Part shown: piece after piece, positions 1 through 9,090 of the stretch
Position numbering within the stretch: the stretch's first letter is position 1
How the letters are laid out: the number at the start of each line of letters is the position of its first letter
DNA from: Segeticoccus rhizosphaerae
GTDB taxonomy: Bacteria > Actinomycetota > Actinomycetes > Actinomycetales > Dermatophilaceae
Length of the DNA stretch: 64,000 nt
Direction of reading: 5' to 3'
Assembly (NCBI RefSeq): GCF_009192725.1
Contig: NZ_VOHR01000001.1
Span: 1 to 64,000 of the forward strand
Translations under genes and position numbers: made by a program
The notes under the pieces: generated by a model
The model's input: only the letters and a program-made list of their open reading frames with translations
The model's database searches: none
What the model was told of the DNA's origin: nothing

Positions 1-62
1 CACCAGCCGGGTGGGGGGTCGGAGAGCCGCGTCCGCCAGGTCGAGCCACCACCCGGCTGGTG
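1..62. repeat. Perfect 14-bp inverted repeat at the window edge
   Basis: Bases 1-14 (CACCAGCCGGGTGG) are the exact reverse complement of bases 49-62, with a 34-base spacer. It lies upstream of the first gene and may be the terminator of a gene outside the window or a leader structure. The left side is cut by the window edge, so the full arm length is unknown. Confidence 0.5.
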
Positions 63-128
63 GCCGAGTGCTGCCCCGCGCGGCCGCACGGAGAAGCATG
101 ACGTCCGTGCACACGGGAGACTTGGCCC

Positions 129-842
129 ATGGTGGAGCAGGCCGACGACCGGTTCGTCGCCTTCGGGCCGGAGCACTGGCTGATCCTCGGCCTCTTCGCG
201 GCGGGCTGTGCCGCGGCCGTCCTCGTGGGCCTGCGCCTGACGGGGCCGTCGCAGGTGTGGTTCCGGCGCGTCGCCGGGCTGGCGATCCTGGTGATCTGTG
301 GCCCGTTCCAGACGATCAACTGGGTCAACGCCGTCGGCGCCTGGCGCACCGGGCTGCCGGTGCAGATCTGCGACTTCGCCTGGATCGTCGCGGTGGTCGC
401 CCTGCTGACCGGCAGGGCCACGTGGTCGGCGGTGCTCTACTACTGGGGCCTCACCCTCACGGTGCAGGCCGTGGTGACCCCGGACCTCGGGAGCGTCTTC
501 CCGCAGGTCCAGTTCTTCGGCTACTGGGTGCGGCACGTGCTGGCGGTGTGGGCGGCCTGCTACCTGGTCGGTGCCGGCAAGGGACCCGACTGGCGTGGCT
601 ACCGATTCACCCTGGCCCTGACCGCGGTCTGGGCGGCCGCCGTCATGTCGCTCAACTTCGCCGTCGGCAGCAACTACGGATACCTCAACGCCAAGCCCGT
701 GAGCGCCTCGATCCTGGACGTGCTGGGCCCGTGGCCCTGGTATGTCGTCGTCGAGGCCTTGCTGATTGCCGGCGCCTGGGCGCTGCTCACCTGGCCGTGG
801 AACCGCAAGGCATCCGCTCCGGTCACCCACCAGGAGTCGTGA
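129..842 (+). CDS. TIGR02206/YwaF-like integral membrane protein
   Basis: This 237-residue protein is almost wholly hydrophobic, with about six to seven membrane helices separated by short loops. It begins with the FGPEHW-type segment typical of the TIGR02206/YwaF membrane family, whose function is unknown. The conserved pattern of a Trp/Asn-rich second helix (TINWVN) and a late short Tyr-Gly loop fits that family. The ATG start is preceded by GGAGA about nine bases upstream. It stands alone on the plus strand, convergent with the oxidoreductase that ends one base after its stop. No catalytic role can be assigned. Confidence 0.75.
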   Translation: MVEQADDRFVAFGPEHWLILGLFAAGCAAAVLVGLRLTGPSQVWFRRVAGLAILVICGPFQTINWVNAVGAWRTGLPVQICDFAWIVAVVALLTGRATWSAVLYYWGLTLTVQAVVTPDLGSVFPQVQFFGYWVRHVLAVWAACYLVGAGKGPDWRGYRFTLALTAVWAAAVMSLNFAVGSNYGYLNAKPVSASILDVLGPWPWYVVVEALLIAGAWALLTWPWNRKASAPVTHQES

Positions 843-843
843 C

Positions 844-1881
844 TCACTCCGGTGGGCGGATGGTCTCGACAGTGCTGCCGACGGCGCTCACCCGGGCCGC
901 GTCGATGACGTCCATCACGTGTACGGCGTCGTGCGGGTCGACCGGCATGGCCGCCTGGACCTCGCGGAAGTCGCCGCGCCCGAGGGCCGCTGCGACCGCG
1001 CGGTAGAAGTCGGCCTGCTCGGAGGGGACGCGCAGGACCGGCACGCGCGACTCGCCGGTGTAGATCCAGCCGCAGTGTTCGCCGTCGGCGTCAGCGGTGT
1101 CGGGGAAGACGTTGATCTCGCCCTCGAAGTCGCCGAGGACGAAGGCGCCCTCACGGCCGAGCAGCCGCACCCGTGGGCCCGGCGCGCCCGCCACGGACAT
1201 CGTGCCCAGGTGGGACACCGCGCCCGATGCGTGGTGGCAGGCGAGGAACGCGTCATCCTCCGCAGTGGTCAGGTGGGAGGCCAGTTCGGCGTAGACCCGC
1301 TCGACGGGGCCGAAGAGCTCCACCGCCCCGTCGACCAGGTGTGACTGCAGGTCGAGCAGCAGGCCGCCGCCCTGCTCGGGTGGCATGGTCTCGCGCCAGC
1401 GAGTCAGCGGCGTGGGGCGCCAACGCTCCCAACGCAGTTCGAGCCGGTAGGTCTCACCGAGGCGGCCGCTCCGCACGACCTCGCGGAGGGTGGCATGTTC
1501 CGGGTCGTAGCGACGGTTCTGGAAGACCGTGAGGGGCACGTGCGCCCCCGCCGCCGCGGCGACGACCTCGCGGGCCTGCGTGGCGTCGACGCCGAGAGGC
1601 TTGTCGACCACCAGCGCGATCCCAGCCTCGACCACGGCGAGCGCCTGCGCCGCGTGGTCGCCGGTCGGCGTGGCCAGCACGACCAGGTCGAGGCCATCGA
1701 CCGCCAGGAGTGCGTCGAGCTCCGGCACGACCTGCGCGCCCGGGTGTTCCCGGGCCACCTGCTCCGCTCGCGAGGCGTTGCTGGTCGCGACGGCCGCGAC
1801 CGTCATACCGACTGCCGCGATCGGCGCGGCGTGCAGGTGGCGCCCGGCCAGGCCGTAGCCCGCGATCCCCACTCGTGTCAT
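844..1881 (-). CDS. Gfo/Idh/MocA family NAD(P)-dependent oxidoreductase
   Basis: This 345-residue protein has an N-terminal Rossmann fold (GIAGYGLAGRHLH, residues 6-17) and the family lysine motif as DKP at 93-95, followed by NRRYD near 122-126. The C-terminal half is the usual alpha/beta sheet domain that binds the sugar or cyclitol substrate. Members oxidise or reduce polyols and sugars in the cytoplasm; the substrate here is not evident. The start was placed at the ATG that overlaps the stop of the upstream MMPL gene (ATGA at 1881-1878), not at a longer in-frame extension of low-complexity Arg-rich sequence. The coupling suggests co-expression with the exporter, an odd partnership. Confidence 0.82.
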   Translation of the reverse strand: MTRVGIAGYGLAGRHLHAAPIAAVGMTVAAVATSNASRAEQVAREHPGAQVVPELDALLAVDGLDLVVLATPTGDHAAQALAVVEAGIALVVDKPLGVDATQAREVVAAAAGAHVPLTVFQNRRYDPEHATLREVVRSGRLGETYRLELRWERWRPTPLTRWRETMPPEQGGGLLLDLQSHLVDGAVELFGPVERVYAELASHLTTAEDDAFLACHHASGAVSHLGTMSVAGAPGPRVRLLGREGAFVLGDFEGEINVFPDTADADGEHCGWIYTGESRVPVLRVPSEQADFYRAVAAALGRGDFREVQAAMPVDPHDAVHVMDVIDAARVSAVGSTVETIRPPE

Positions 1882-4133
1882 CGCTCTCCTTCGGTGGCGC
1901 CGACGGTGGCGGCTGTCCGGCCCACGGCGCCCATCTCGTGCCGGCCCTTCGGGCGGTCCAACCGACTGGGCCACCAGATCACCGAACCGACCTCGTGGAC
2001 GACCGCGGGGACGAGCAGCGAACGGACGACGAGAGTGTCGAGCAGGACACCGAAGGCCACCAGGAACGCGATCTGCAGCAGGAACAGGATCGGGATGACC
2101 GACAGTGCCGAGAACGTCGCGGCCAGCACCACTCCGGCGCTGGTGATGACGCCTCCGGTGACCGCCAGGCCCACCAGCACACCCGGTCTGGTGCCGCGGT
2201 GTCCCGACTCCTCACGCACCCGGGTCATCAGGAAGATCGAGTAGTCGATGCCGAGCGCGACGAGGAAGACGAAGGCATACAGAGGCAGTCCCGGATCGGC
2301 CCCCGGGTAGTCGAAGAGGTGGTTGAAGACCAGGGCGGAGACACCGATCGTGGCGGCGAACGAGACCACGTTGGCCACCACCAGCAGGATCGCTGCGAGG
2401 ACCGACCTCAGCAGCAGCATGAGCACCACGAGGATGACCGCCAGGATGGCGGGGATGATGACCCGCAGGTCACGCTTGCTGGCGTCGCGCACGTCGAGGT
2501 TGGCGGCGGTGTCGCCGCCCACGAGCACGTCCGTGCCCACGGCGTCGAGCTGGGTGCGCATCTGCTTGACCGCGTCGATCGAGGCCTGGCTGTCCGAGCC
2601 GGACTGCAGCGTCGCGTCGACCAGGACGCGTCCGTCCACGACCTTCGGCGAACCGCCGTCGTTGCCACCGGACACCGACACGTCCTCGACTCCGTCGACC
2701 TGCTTCGCGATCGAGGCGACCTGGTCGGCCTGGTCGGCGGGCGCGATGATCTCGACCGGTGTCCCGGAGCCTCCCGGGAAGTGGTGCTCGGCCATGACGT
2801 GTTCGCCGGTCACCGACTCGACCGGGTTGCGGAACAGCTCGGCCTGGGTCGTCCCGCTCGCCCGGAAGGTCGGCACGAAGGCCCCGCAGATGAGCAGCAC
2901 GACCAAGGTGGTGACCCAGGTGCGGCGGGGGTGGCGACCCACCATGCCGGCGACCCGCCCCCAGATGCCACGCCGTCCGACGGAGTCCTCCGAGTGGACG
3001 TGGTCGACGTGCGGGATCAGCGGCCAGAAGATGCGCCGGCCGAACAGCATCAGCACCGCCGGCAGGAAGAGCAGCGCTGACAGCAGCGCACCGGCGATCC
3101 CGAGGGCGCCCACCGGTCCCAGCCCGCGGGTGCTGCCGAGGTCGGACAGCAGCAGGCAGAGCAGGCCCAGGATCACCGTCGAGCCGCTGGCGACGATCGG
3201 CTCGACGGCGGCACGCCATGCCGCCCGCATCGCAGTCCACTTGCTTTGGTGGTCGTGCAGCTCCTCGCGGTAGCGGGCGACGAGCAGGAGCGCGTAGTCC
3301 GTTGTCGCCCCGACGACGAGGATGAACAAGATCCCCTGGGTCTGCCCGTTCACGTCCAGGGCACCGTGCTTCGCGAGCGGGAAGACCACGAGGGCCGCGA
3401 GCGACAGCCCGAGCATCGCGCTGAGCAGCACCGTGACCGGCAGGATCGGGCTGCGGTAGACGATGAGCAGGATCACGAAGACCACGATGAGCGCGACGAG
3501 CAGCAGGATGCCGTCGATGCCCGAGAAGGCGTCCACGAAGTCCGCGAGGATGCCGGCCGGTCCGGTCACGTAGACCTTGAGCCCGTCCGCTTCGAGGGTC
3601 TTCTGCGCTGCGGTGCGCATGGCCTGTGCGCCCTCGTACAAGGGAGTGGTCCCGGCGACGGCCTTGCTCGCCTTGTCGGCGTCGAGCAGGACCGGCACCA
3701 TCAGCGCTTCCCCGTCGGCACTCGGTATGGCTTGGCCCGGTGGCGCCACGAAATACTGGCCCAGCCTGTGGTCGTCCACCGCGAAGGGCAGCGTCGGTAT
3801 GCGTTGGACGAAGTCCTGCACGGCCTGCCGGTCGGCCGGGGTCAGGCCCGAAGGACGCTCGACCACGAGGAAGTAGGGCAACGCCTCGACCGGGGCGAAG
3901 GAGCGCGCCAGCTGGCTCACCTCGGTCGACTCGGCCGACGCCGGCAGGAACGAGGCGTTGTCGTTCTTCTGCACCTCCGACAGCCGGCCCACGAGCGGAC
4001 CGCCGACTCCGGCCACCGCCAGGAAGCCGACGAGCACCAGCGCCACGACGACCGACCGGAGGATCCGCTGGCGGCGTGACAGCCCGGCGCGCTCGGCGGA
4101 TCCCTGCTCGGGCCTGAGGTCGGTTCGGGCCAT
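1878..4133 (-). CDS. MMPL/RND-family membrane exporter
   Basis: This 751-residue protein shows the duplicated MMPL architecture. One membrane helix is followed by an extracytoplasmic domain and five helices, and the same layout repeats in the second half. The proton-relay region GATTDYALLLVARYREEL and its counterpart LGIDYSIFLMTRVREES mark the central helix of each half. Such proteins export lipids, siderophores or toxic hydrophobic compounds using the proton gradient. It overlaps the downstream oxidoreductase by four bases and diverges from lipB across about 86 bases that must hold both promoters. Substrate unknown; YdfJ-like actinobacterial members are the closest guess. Confidence 0.85.
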   Translation of the reverse strand: MARTDLRPEQGSAERAGLSRRQRILRSVVVALVLVGFLAVAGVGGPLVGRLSEVQKNDNASFLPASAESTEVSQLARSFAPVEALPYFLVVERPSGLTPADRQAVQDFVQRIPTLPFAVDDHRLGQYFVAPPGQAIPSADGEALMVPVLLDADKASKAVAGTTPLYEGAQAMRTAAQKTLEADGLKVYVTGPAGILADFVDAFSGIDGILLLVALIVVFVILLIVYRSPILPVTVLLSAMLGLSLAALVVFPLAKHGALDVNGQTQGILFILVVGATTDYALLLVARYREELHDHQSKWTAMRAAWRAAVEPIVASGSTVILGLLCLLLSDLGSTRGLGPVGALGIAGALLSALLFLPAVLMLFGRRIFWPLIPHVDHVHSEDSVGRRGIWGRVAGMVGRHPRRTWVTTLVVLLICGAFVPTFRASGTTQAELFRNPVESVTGEHVMAEHHFPGGSGTPVEIIAPADQADQVASIAKQVDGVEDVSVSGGNDGGSPKVVDGRVLVDATLQSGSDSQASIDAVKQMRTQLDAVGTDVLVGGDTAANLDVRDASKRDLRVIIPAILAVILVVLMLLLRSVLAAILLVVANVVSFAATIGVSALVFNHLFDYPGADPGLPLYAFVFLVALGIDYSIFLMTRVREESGHRGTRPGVLVGLAVTGGVITSAGVVLAATFSALSVIPILFLLQIAFLVAFGVLLDTLVVRSLLVPAVVHEVGSVIWWPSRLDRPKGRHEMGAVGRTAATVGATEGER

Positions 4134-4219
4134 GGCGGGACCCTCCTCGGGTCGACGGTCTGTCCGGGCGACAGCCTAGGGGCAGCGAAGCGGTCGATGC
4201 GGGCGCGTAGTCTCGTGTC

Positions 4220-4849
4220 ATGCGATTCGTCCACCTCGGCTTCGACCCGGATTTCGTCGACTACGAGCAGGCTTGGGCCCGTCAGCGTGAGGTGCACGCA
4301 GCCGTCGTGGCGGACGAGGAGCCGGACACCGTCCTGCTCCTCGAGCACCAGCGGGTCTACACCGCGGGCAAACGCACCGAGCAGCATGAGCGCCCACTCG
4401 ACGGCACCCCGGTGATCGACGTGGACCGCGGCGGCAAGATCACCTGGCACGGTCCCGGGCAGCTGGTGGGCTACCCGATCGTCCACCTCCCCCAACCTGT
4501 CGACGTGGTCGGCCACGTGCGACGTCTCGAGGCGATGATGATCGCCGTGGCGGCGGACCTCGGGGTCGAGGCGGTGCGCGTCGAGGGCCGCAGCGGGGTG
4601 TGGGTGACGGCCGACGGCCGTGGCCCCGACCGCAAGCTTGGCGCCATCGGGATCCGCGTCAGCCACGACGTGACGATGCACGGCTTCGCCCTGAACTGCG
4701 ACTGCGACCTGGCCTGGTCACAGGTCATCGTGCCGTGCGGCATCGCCGACGCCGGGGTCACCTCCCTGTCCGCGGAGCTCGACCGCGACGTCACCGTCGC
4801 CGAGGTGCTCCCGTATGCCGAGAAGCACCTGGCCGACGTCCTCGGCTGA
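4220..4849 (+). CDS. lipB: Octanoyl-[acyl carrier protein]:protein octanoyltransferase LipB
   Basis: LipB moves octanoyl groups from acyl carrier protein to lipoyl domains, the first step of lipoate synthesis in the cytoplasm. All family signatures are visible in 209 residues: [12 protein letters not shown] at 70-81, the active-site lysine at 139 in RKLGAIGIR, and the catalytic cysteine at 173 in VPCGIAD. Length is normal. The product feeds LipA, encoded about 6.4 kb downstream; in many actinobacteria the two genes are adjacent, so the intervening genes look inserted or rearranged. The ATG at 4220 gives the standard N-terminus (MRFVHLGF). Confidence 0.95.
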   Translation: MRFVHLGFDPDFVDYEQAWARQREVHAAVVADEEPDTVLLLEHQRVYTAGKRTEQHERPLDGTPVIDVDRGGKITWHGPGQLVGYPIVHLPQPVDVVGHVRRLEAMMIAVAADLGVEAVRVEGRSGVWVTADGRGPDRKLGAIGIRVSHDVTMHGFALNCDCDLAWSQVIVPCGIADAGVTSLSAELDRDVTVAEVLPYAEKHLADVLG

Positions 4850-4858
4850 GCTGACCAG

Positions 4859-4891
4859 GCTGACCAGGCTCCCCTCGGGCACCCGGTCAGC
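4859..4891. terminator. Possible terminator between lipB and the GMC gene
   Basis: GCTGACC (4859-4865) can pair with GGTCAGC (4885-4891) around a 19-base loop, between two convergent genes. The left arm lies in a short tandem repeat (GCTGACCAG twice, from 4850). There is no T tract, so this is only a plausible GC-rich actinobacterial stop signal. Confidence 0.35.
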
Positions 4892-4912
4892 CACCCGGAC
4901 GAGGTATGGCGG

Positions 4913-6481
4913 TCACGCGCCCTGGCGGCGATACTCCCCTGCGATGTACTCCGCTTGCCGGATCGCGAGCGCGACGATGGTCAAGGTGGGGTTGGCAGCG
5001 GCTCCCGAGGTGAACTGGCTGCCGTCGGAGACGAACAGGTTGGGCACGTCGTGGGCCCGACCATGCCGGTCGACCACACCGTCCACCGGCCGCTCGCTCA
5101 TGCGGCAGGTACCGAGGTTGTGCGTCGAGGGGTACGGCGGGGTGACGATGGTGCGCTTCGCTCCCACCGCCTCGTACACCGCCTGACCCTGCCGCTGCGC
5201 GTGCTCGCGCATCGCGACGTCGTTGGGGTGGTCGTCGAAGTGGACGTTGGCCACCGGCAGCCCGTGCTGGTCGAGGACACCGTCGTTGAGGGTGACCCGG
5301 TTGTCGGCCTGCGGCATGTCCTCTCCGACGATCCACATGCCGGCCGTATCCCGGTAGGCGTCCATGTGGCTGGTGAAATCGGGGCCCCAGGTGCCCGGCG
5401 CCACGAAGGAGGCGAAGAAGGCAGGGCCGAGTGCGATGGTCTGCATGTAGTAGCCACCCGCGAACCCGCGGCTGGTGTCCAGCCTGGACTCGTCCTGGAT
5501 GCAACCGGCCATGGTCTCGCCTCGGTACATCCGCACCGGCTGGTCGTATTGACCCCACACCGTCGCGGTGGTGTGCCGCATGTAGTTCCGCCCGACCTGA
5601 CCGGAGGAGTTACCGAGTCCGGCGGGGAACAGCGCGGATGCGGACAGCAGGAGCAACCGCGGGGTCTCGATCGAGTTCCCCGCCACGCAGACGACCCGGG
5701 CGCGCTGCCGGCGCAGGGTGCCCTCGCTGTCGGTGTAGAGCACTGCCGTGGCACGACCCCTGGTGTCGTGCAGGATCTGCACTGCGTGGCTGTCCGGCCG
5801 GAGGTCGAGCTTGCCGGTCTTCTCCGCCTTGGGCAGCTCGGCCACCAGCGTCGACCACTTGGAGCCTCCCTTGTCCCCCTGGAAGTTGAAGCCGTCCTGG
5901 ACGGTGGCCGGCCGATCGTCATACGGCTCCGCGTTGGTGGCATAGGGGCCGGTCGCGTAGCGGCGGTAGCCGACCCGCTCCGCGCCGTTGGCGAAGACCT
6001 TGTAGTTGTTGTTGGCCGGGAGCGGCGGACGGCCGTGCAGGTGGGAAGATCCCATCTTGACCTCGGCCTGGTCGTAATAGGGCTCCAGCTCCGTCAACGT
6101 GATGGGCCAGTCCAGCAGGCTCGCCCCGTCGATGTCGCTGTAGGTGCTGCGGATGCGGAACTCATGCTCCTTGAAGCGTGGGGTGGCGCCGGCCCAGTGG
6201 GTGGTGGTGCCGCCGACGGCCTTGACGATCCACGCGGGGAGGGTGGGGAAGTCGGTGGCCAACCGCCAGCTCCCGGAAGTGGTGCGGGGATCGGTCCAGG
6301 CCATCTGGCTGAAGGCCTGCCACTCGTCGTTGTGGTAGTCCTTGCCGGTGAGGTGCGGCCCCGCCTCCAGGACCACCGTCCTGATGCCCCGCTGGCACAG
6401 CTCGTTGGCGAGCGTCCCTCCACCCGCTCCGGAACCGACGACCACCACCACGTCGTCGTCGTCGGCGTCGAAGCGGCTCAC
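4913..6481 (-). CDS. GMC-family FAD oxidoreductase (gluconate 2-dehydrogenase large-subunit type)
   Basis: This 522-residue flavoprotein opens with an Asp-rich stretch and the dinucleotide motif GSGAGGG at 16-22. It ends with the GMC C-terminal signature HNLGTCRM and the AANPTLTI segment that closes the active site. Family members oxidise alcohols, sugars or aldonic acids using FAD. The GTG start at 6481 overlaps the stop of the small-subunit gene (GTGA); a longer in-frame reading upstream runs through that gene in another frame and was discarded. No twin-arginine signal is visible on this subunit. Electron acceptor and substrate are unknown. Confidence 0.82.
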   Translation of the reverse strand: MSRFDADDDDVVVVVGSGAGGGTLANELCQRGIRTVVLEAGPHLTGKDYHNDEWQAFSQMAWTDPRTTSGSWRLATDFPTLPAWIVKAVGGTTTHWAGATPRFKEHEFRIRSTYSDIDGASLLDWPITLTELEPYYDQAEVKMGSSHLHGRPPLPANNNYKVFANGAERVGYRRYATGPYATNAEPYDDRPATVQDGFNFQGDKGGSKWSTLVAELPKAEKTGKLDLRPDSHAVQILHDTRGRATAVLYTDSEGTLRRQRARVVCVAGNSIETPRLLLLSASALFPAGLGNSSGQVGRNYMRHTTATVWGQYDQPVRMYRGETMAGCIQDESRLDTSRGFAGGYYMQTIALGPAFFASFVAPGTWGPDFTSHMDAYRDTAGMWIVGEDMPQADNRVTLNDGVLDQHGLPVANVHFDDHPNDVAMREHAQRQGQAVYEAVGAKRTIVTPPYPSTHNLGTCRMSERPVDGVVDRHGRAHDVPNLFVSDGSQFTSGAAANPTLTIVALAIRQAEYIAGEYRRQGA

Positions 6482-6909
6482 GCGCTCGCCTCCTCGATCG
6501 AGATCTTGGGCTCGGGCAACCAGTCGAGATCGTTGAATCCCCGGTCCACATAGCCTCCCTTGTCGAAGGAGGGCCCCTCGTAACCGAGCAGATCCCACAC
6601 CTCGTGGTCGTCGTAGAGCGCGACCACCGCGACGCCACGGACGTTCTTGAAGAAGGCGGCCTCGTGGATCCCGCGCAGCACCGTCAACGCGGTGTCGTCG
6701 TCGAGCTCGGCGAACGGCACCTCGCGCAGCTCGTCGAGGTCGTGCAGCCCCTGGATCAGCTGCGCCAGCTGTCGGGGAGCGCCGGCGACGGCGGCGAGGA
6801 CGGCCTGGGCAGTGCGTTCATACGGTCCGTCCGGAAACGCCTCGTGCGGATACGCCATCTTGAGCAGCCGCACAAGGGTCACCGTGTCGTGGTCGGTCAA
6901 CAGCGTCAT
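6478..6909 (-). CDS. Gluconate 2-dehydrogenase subunit 3-like small subunit
   Basis: This 143-residue protein resembles the gluconate 2-dehydrogenase subunit 3 family (PF13618): a short helical N-terminal half, then the FFxNVR and YDDHEVWDLLGYEGPS segment with GYVDRGF near the C-terminus. In the known enzyme this subunit accompanies the FAD subunit and carries the Tat signal. No such signal is present here, so the complex is probably cytoplasmic. It precedes and overlaps the GMC gene by four bases, giving a stoichiometric pair, but no cytochrome c subunit gene follows. The start ATG at 6909 follows a purine-rich AGAGGCAGG stretch. Confidence 0.75.
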   Translation of the reverse strand: MTLLTDHDTVTLVRLLKMAYPHEAFPDGPYERTAQAVLAAVAGAPRQLAQLIQGLHDLDELREVPFAELDDDTALTVLRGIHEAAFFKNVRGVAVVALYDDHEVWDLLGYEGPSFDKGGYVDRGFNDLDWLPEPKISIEEASA

Positions 6910-7079
6910 GCCAGAACCTGCCTCTCCTCGCCGCGAGAACGCTGGGCGAGCCGATGACGACCAGTACAGCACCAATCGACTATCGCGTGTTGCGCCCACG
7001 CGAACCTCTCGGCAACGGTAGGTTTCCGGTCAAGCGGCTGACGGGCCGCGGTCGGAGCACAACTTTGGGGACCACCGCG

Positions 7080-8048
7080 ATGCCTTCCACCGCCACTGAA
7101 CTGGCCGTCTCCACCCGAGGACTGCGCAAGACCTATCGCACACGGCGCGGCCGGCAGGTTGCCGTCGCCGGCCTGGACCTCGACGTTCCGGTCGGGGGCG
7201 TCCACGGTTTCCTCGGGCCGAACGGGTCCGGCAAGACCACGTCGATCCGCATGCTGCTCGGCCTGATTCGCGCTGATGCAGGCACCATGCGGTTGTTCGA
7301 CCGCGAAGTCCCCGAGCACCTGCCAGAGGTCGTGGGCCGCGTCGGCGCGATCGTCGAGTCCCCGAAGTTCTTCCCCGCCTTCACCGGTCGCAAGAACCTC
7401 AGCCTGCTCGCCGAGGCCATCGGCGCGCCCAGCACGAAGGTCGACGAGGTCCTGGACGAGTCGGGCCTCGGTCACCGCGGCAAGGACCGCTACAAGGGCT
7501 ACTCCCTCGGCATGAAGCAACGGCTCGCCATCGCCGCGACGCTGCTGAAGTCCCCCGACCTGCTGATCTTCGACGAACCCACCAACGGGCTCGACCCGGC
7601 GGGGATCCGCGAGATCCGCAACACCATGCGGTCTCTCGGGTCGCAGGGCCGGACGGTCCTGGTCAGCAGCCACATCCTCGGTGAGGTCGAGCAGGTGGCC
7701 GACACGGTGTCGATCATCGGCCACGGCAGGCTCCTGGCCTCGGGTCGGGTGTCGGACGTCATCGGCGCCGGATCGGCGGGCGGCGTGCGGGTCGGGGTGT
7801 CCGACCCCCGGGCCGCGATCCAGGTGCTCACCGCGGCGGGCCTCTCGGCTCGGCCGGACGGCCGGCTCATCGCTGTCGACGGCGTCACCGACGGCGCGGA
7901 GGTCACCAGGCGACTGGCCCACCACGACCTCTGGGTCAACGAGCTGGTGCCGGTGCGTGCCGACCTCGAGTCGGTCTTCCTGCAGCTGACCGCGGACGAC
8001 ACGCTCGAGGCGGATGCCCGCGCGCAGGTCGAGGAGGTGGCCCGGTGA
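7080..8048 (+). CDS. ABC transporter ATP-binding protein (ABC-2 exporter type)
   Basis: This 322-residue ATPase has Walker A GPNGSGKT at 46-53, the signature YSLGMKQRL, Walker B LLIFDEP and the H-loop VSSH, followed by a DUF4162-like C-terminal tail of about 90 residues. It would energise export by the membrane protein encoded next, with which it overlaps by GTGA at 8045-8048. Family relatives include bacitracin, lantibiotic or drug exporters; the substrate is not predictable. The ATG at 7080 was chosen over an upstream in-frame start because conserved sequence begins there and the extension is unlike any ABC protein. Confidence 0.88.
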   Translation: MPSTATELAVSTRGLRKTYRTRRGRQVAVAGLDLDVPVGGVHGFLGPNGSGKTTSIRMLLGLIRADAGTMRLFDREVPEHLPEVVGRVGAIVESPKFFPAFTGRKNLSLLAEAIGAPSTKVDEVLDESGLGHRGKDRYKGYSLGMKQRLAIAATLLKSPDLLIFDEPTNGLDPAGIREIRNTMRSLGSQGRTVLVSSHILGEVEQVADTVSIIGHGRLLASGRVSDVIGAGSAGGVRVGVSDPRAAIQVLTAAGLSARPDGRLIAVDGVTDGAEVTRRLAHHDLWVNELVPVRADLESVFLQLTADDTLEADARAQVEEVAR

Positions 8049-9031
8049 TCCGCCTGGTGCGCGTCGAGCTGCAGCGGCTCTTTTCGCGTCGGCTGACGCT
8101 GTTCACGAGCCTCGGCCTCCTCGTCATCACCGCAGTGGTGATCTTCGGGACCGCGCACGACGCGAAGCCGCTGTCCGGCCAGGAGCTGACCATGGCGCAG
8201 CAGAGCTTCGAGCAGGCCCAGAAGGACTGGAAGCTGCACGGCGCCGAGATGGTCAAGGAGTGCCGCAAGGCCGAGGCCACGGAGCGCGAGACCGACCCCA
8301 CCGTCAACTTCGGGTGTGACATGCAAGCGCCCACCTGGGCCAACTGGGGAAAACCCGCCGTCGAGCTGCAACGAGCCCTGCCGGACACCCTCCAGATCGG
8401 CTCCTACGCGCTGGCCTTCGTCGCCTTCCTCCTCGGCGCGGGATTCCTGGCCGCCGAGTTCAGCACCGGGTCGATGGGCAACTGGCTGACCTTCGAGCCC
8501 CGCCGCCTGCGGGTCTACGGGAGCAAGCTGCTGGCTGCTGGACTCGGGGTCCTGGCGCCCGCGGTCGTGGTGCTGGCCCTGCTCGTCGGGAGCGTCTGGA
8601 TCATCTGCGACGCCTGGGGCTCCACGGCCATGCCGAAGGGTTGGGGGCCACCGCTCCTGATGGCGTTGCGCGTGCTCGCGCTGACCGCCGTGGCTGCCGT
8701 GGCGGGTGCGGCCCTGGGTTCCCTGGTCCGTCACACCGCCGCCGCGATCGGCCTCGCGATGGCCTACCTCGTCCTCGTCGAGGGGATGTTCGTCAACTCC
8801 TTCCTGCAGCCTCAACAGCCGTGGCTGCTGCTGAAGAACGTGGAGGCCTGGGTGGCCAAGGGCACGACGTTCTTCCTGGACGAGTGCCGCGTCGACCAGG
8901 CCGGCAACTACATGTGCGCCGGGGTGGAGCGGAACGTCTCGTTCGGGCACGGCACGGCATACCTCGCCGTCGCGTGCGGGCTCATCGTGCTGCTGGGGGC
9001 AATCCTGTTCCGTCGACGCGACGTGGCCTGA
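8045..9031 (+). CDS. ABC-2 type transporter permease
   Basis: This 328-residue membrane protein has about six helices: one near residue 20, then a hydrophilic extracytoplasmic loop of about 80 residues containing two cysteines, and five more helices in the C-terminal two thirds. A second Cys-containing loop (DECRVDQAGNYMC) lies near residue 285. The layout matches ABC-2 exporter permeases that pair with a single ATPase. The GTG start overlaps the ATPase stop, so the two are translationally coupled. It converges on the acyl-CoA ligase gene, separated by GC-rich hairpins. Confidence 0.8.
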   Translation: MIRLVRVELQRLFSRRLTLFTSLGLLVITAVVIFGTAHDAKPLSGQELTMAQQSFEQAQKDWKLHGAEMVKECRKAEATERETDPTVNFGCDMQAPTWANWGKPAVELQRALPDTLQIGSYALAFVAFLLGAGFLAAEFSTGSMGNWLTFEPRRLRVYGSKLLAAGLGVLAPAVVVLALLVGSVWIICDAWGSTAMPKGWGPPLLMALRVLALTAVAAVAGAALGSLVRHTAAAIGLAMAYLVLVEGMFVNSFLQPQQPWLLLKNVEAWVAKGTTFFLDECRVDQAGNYMCAGVERNVSFGHGTAYLAVACGLIVLLGAILFRRRDVA

Positions 9032-9034
9032 GGC

Positions 9035-9064
9035 GCGGCCGAGCGGCCGCCCCGGTGACGGGGC
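9035..9064. terminator. Paired GC hairpins, likely bidirectional terminator
   Basis: Two hairpins lie in tandem between convergent genes: GCGGCC-GAGC-GGCCGC (9035-9050) and GCCCCG-GTGA-CGGGGC (9049-9064). Each has a perfect six-base-pair stem with a four-base loop. No T tract follows, as is common in high-GC actinobacteria. Confidence 0.6.
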
Positions 9065-9090
9065 TCAGTCGGTGACTTCGTCCGGCGCCT

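Noticed and set aside
4850-4868. The tandem GCTGACCAG repeat after lipB as a microsatellite or regulator site
   Set aside because: Only two units, in a terminator-like region between convergent genes; no evidence for function.
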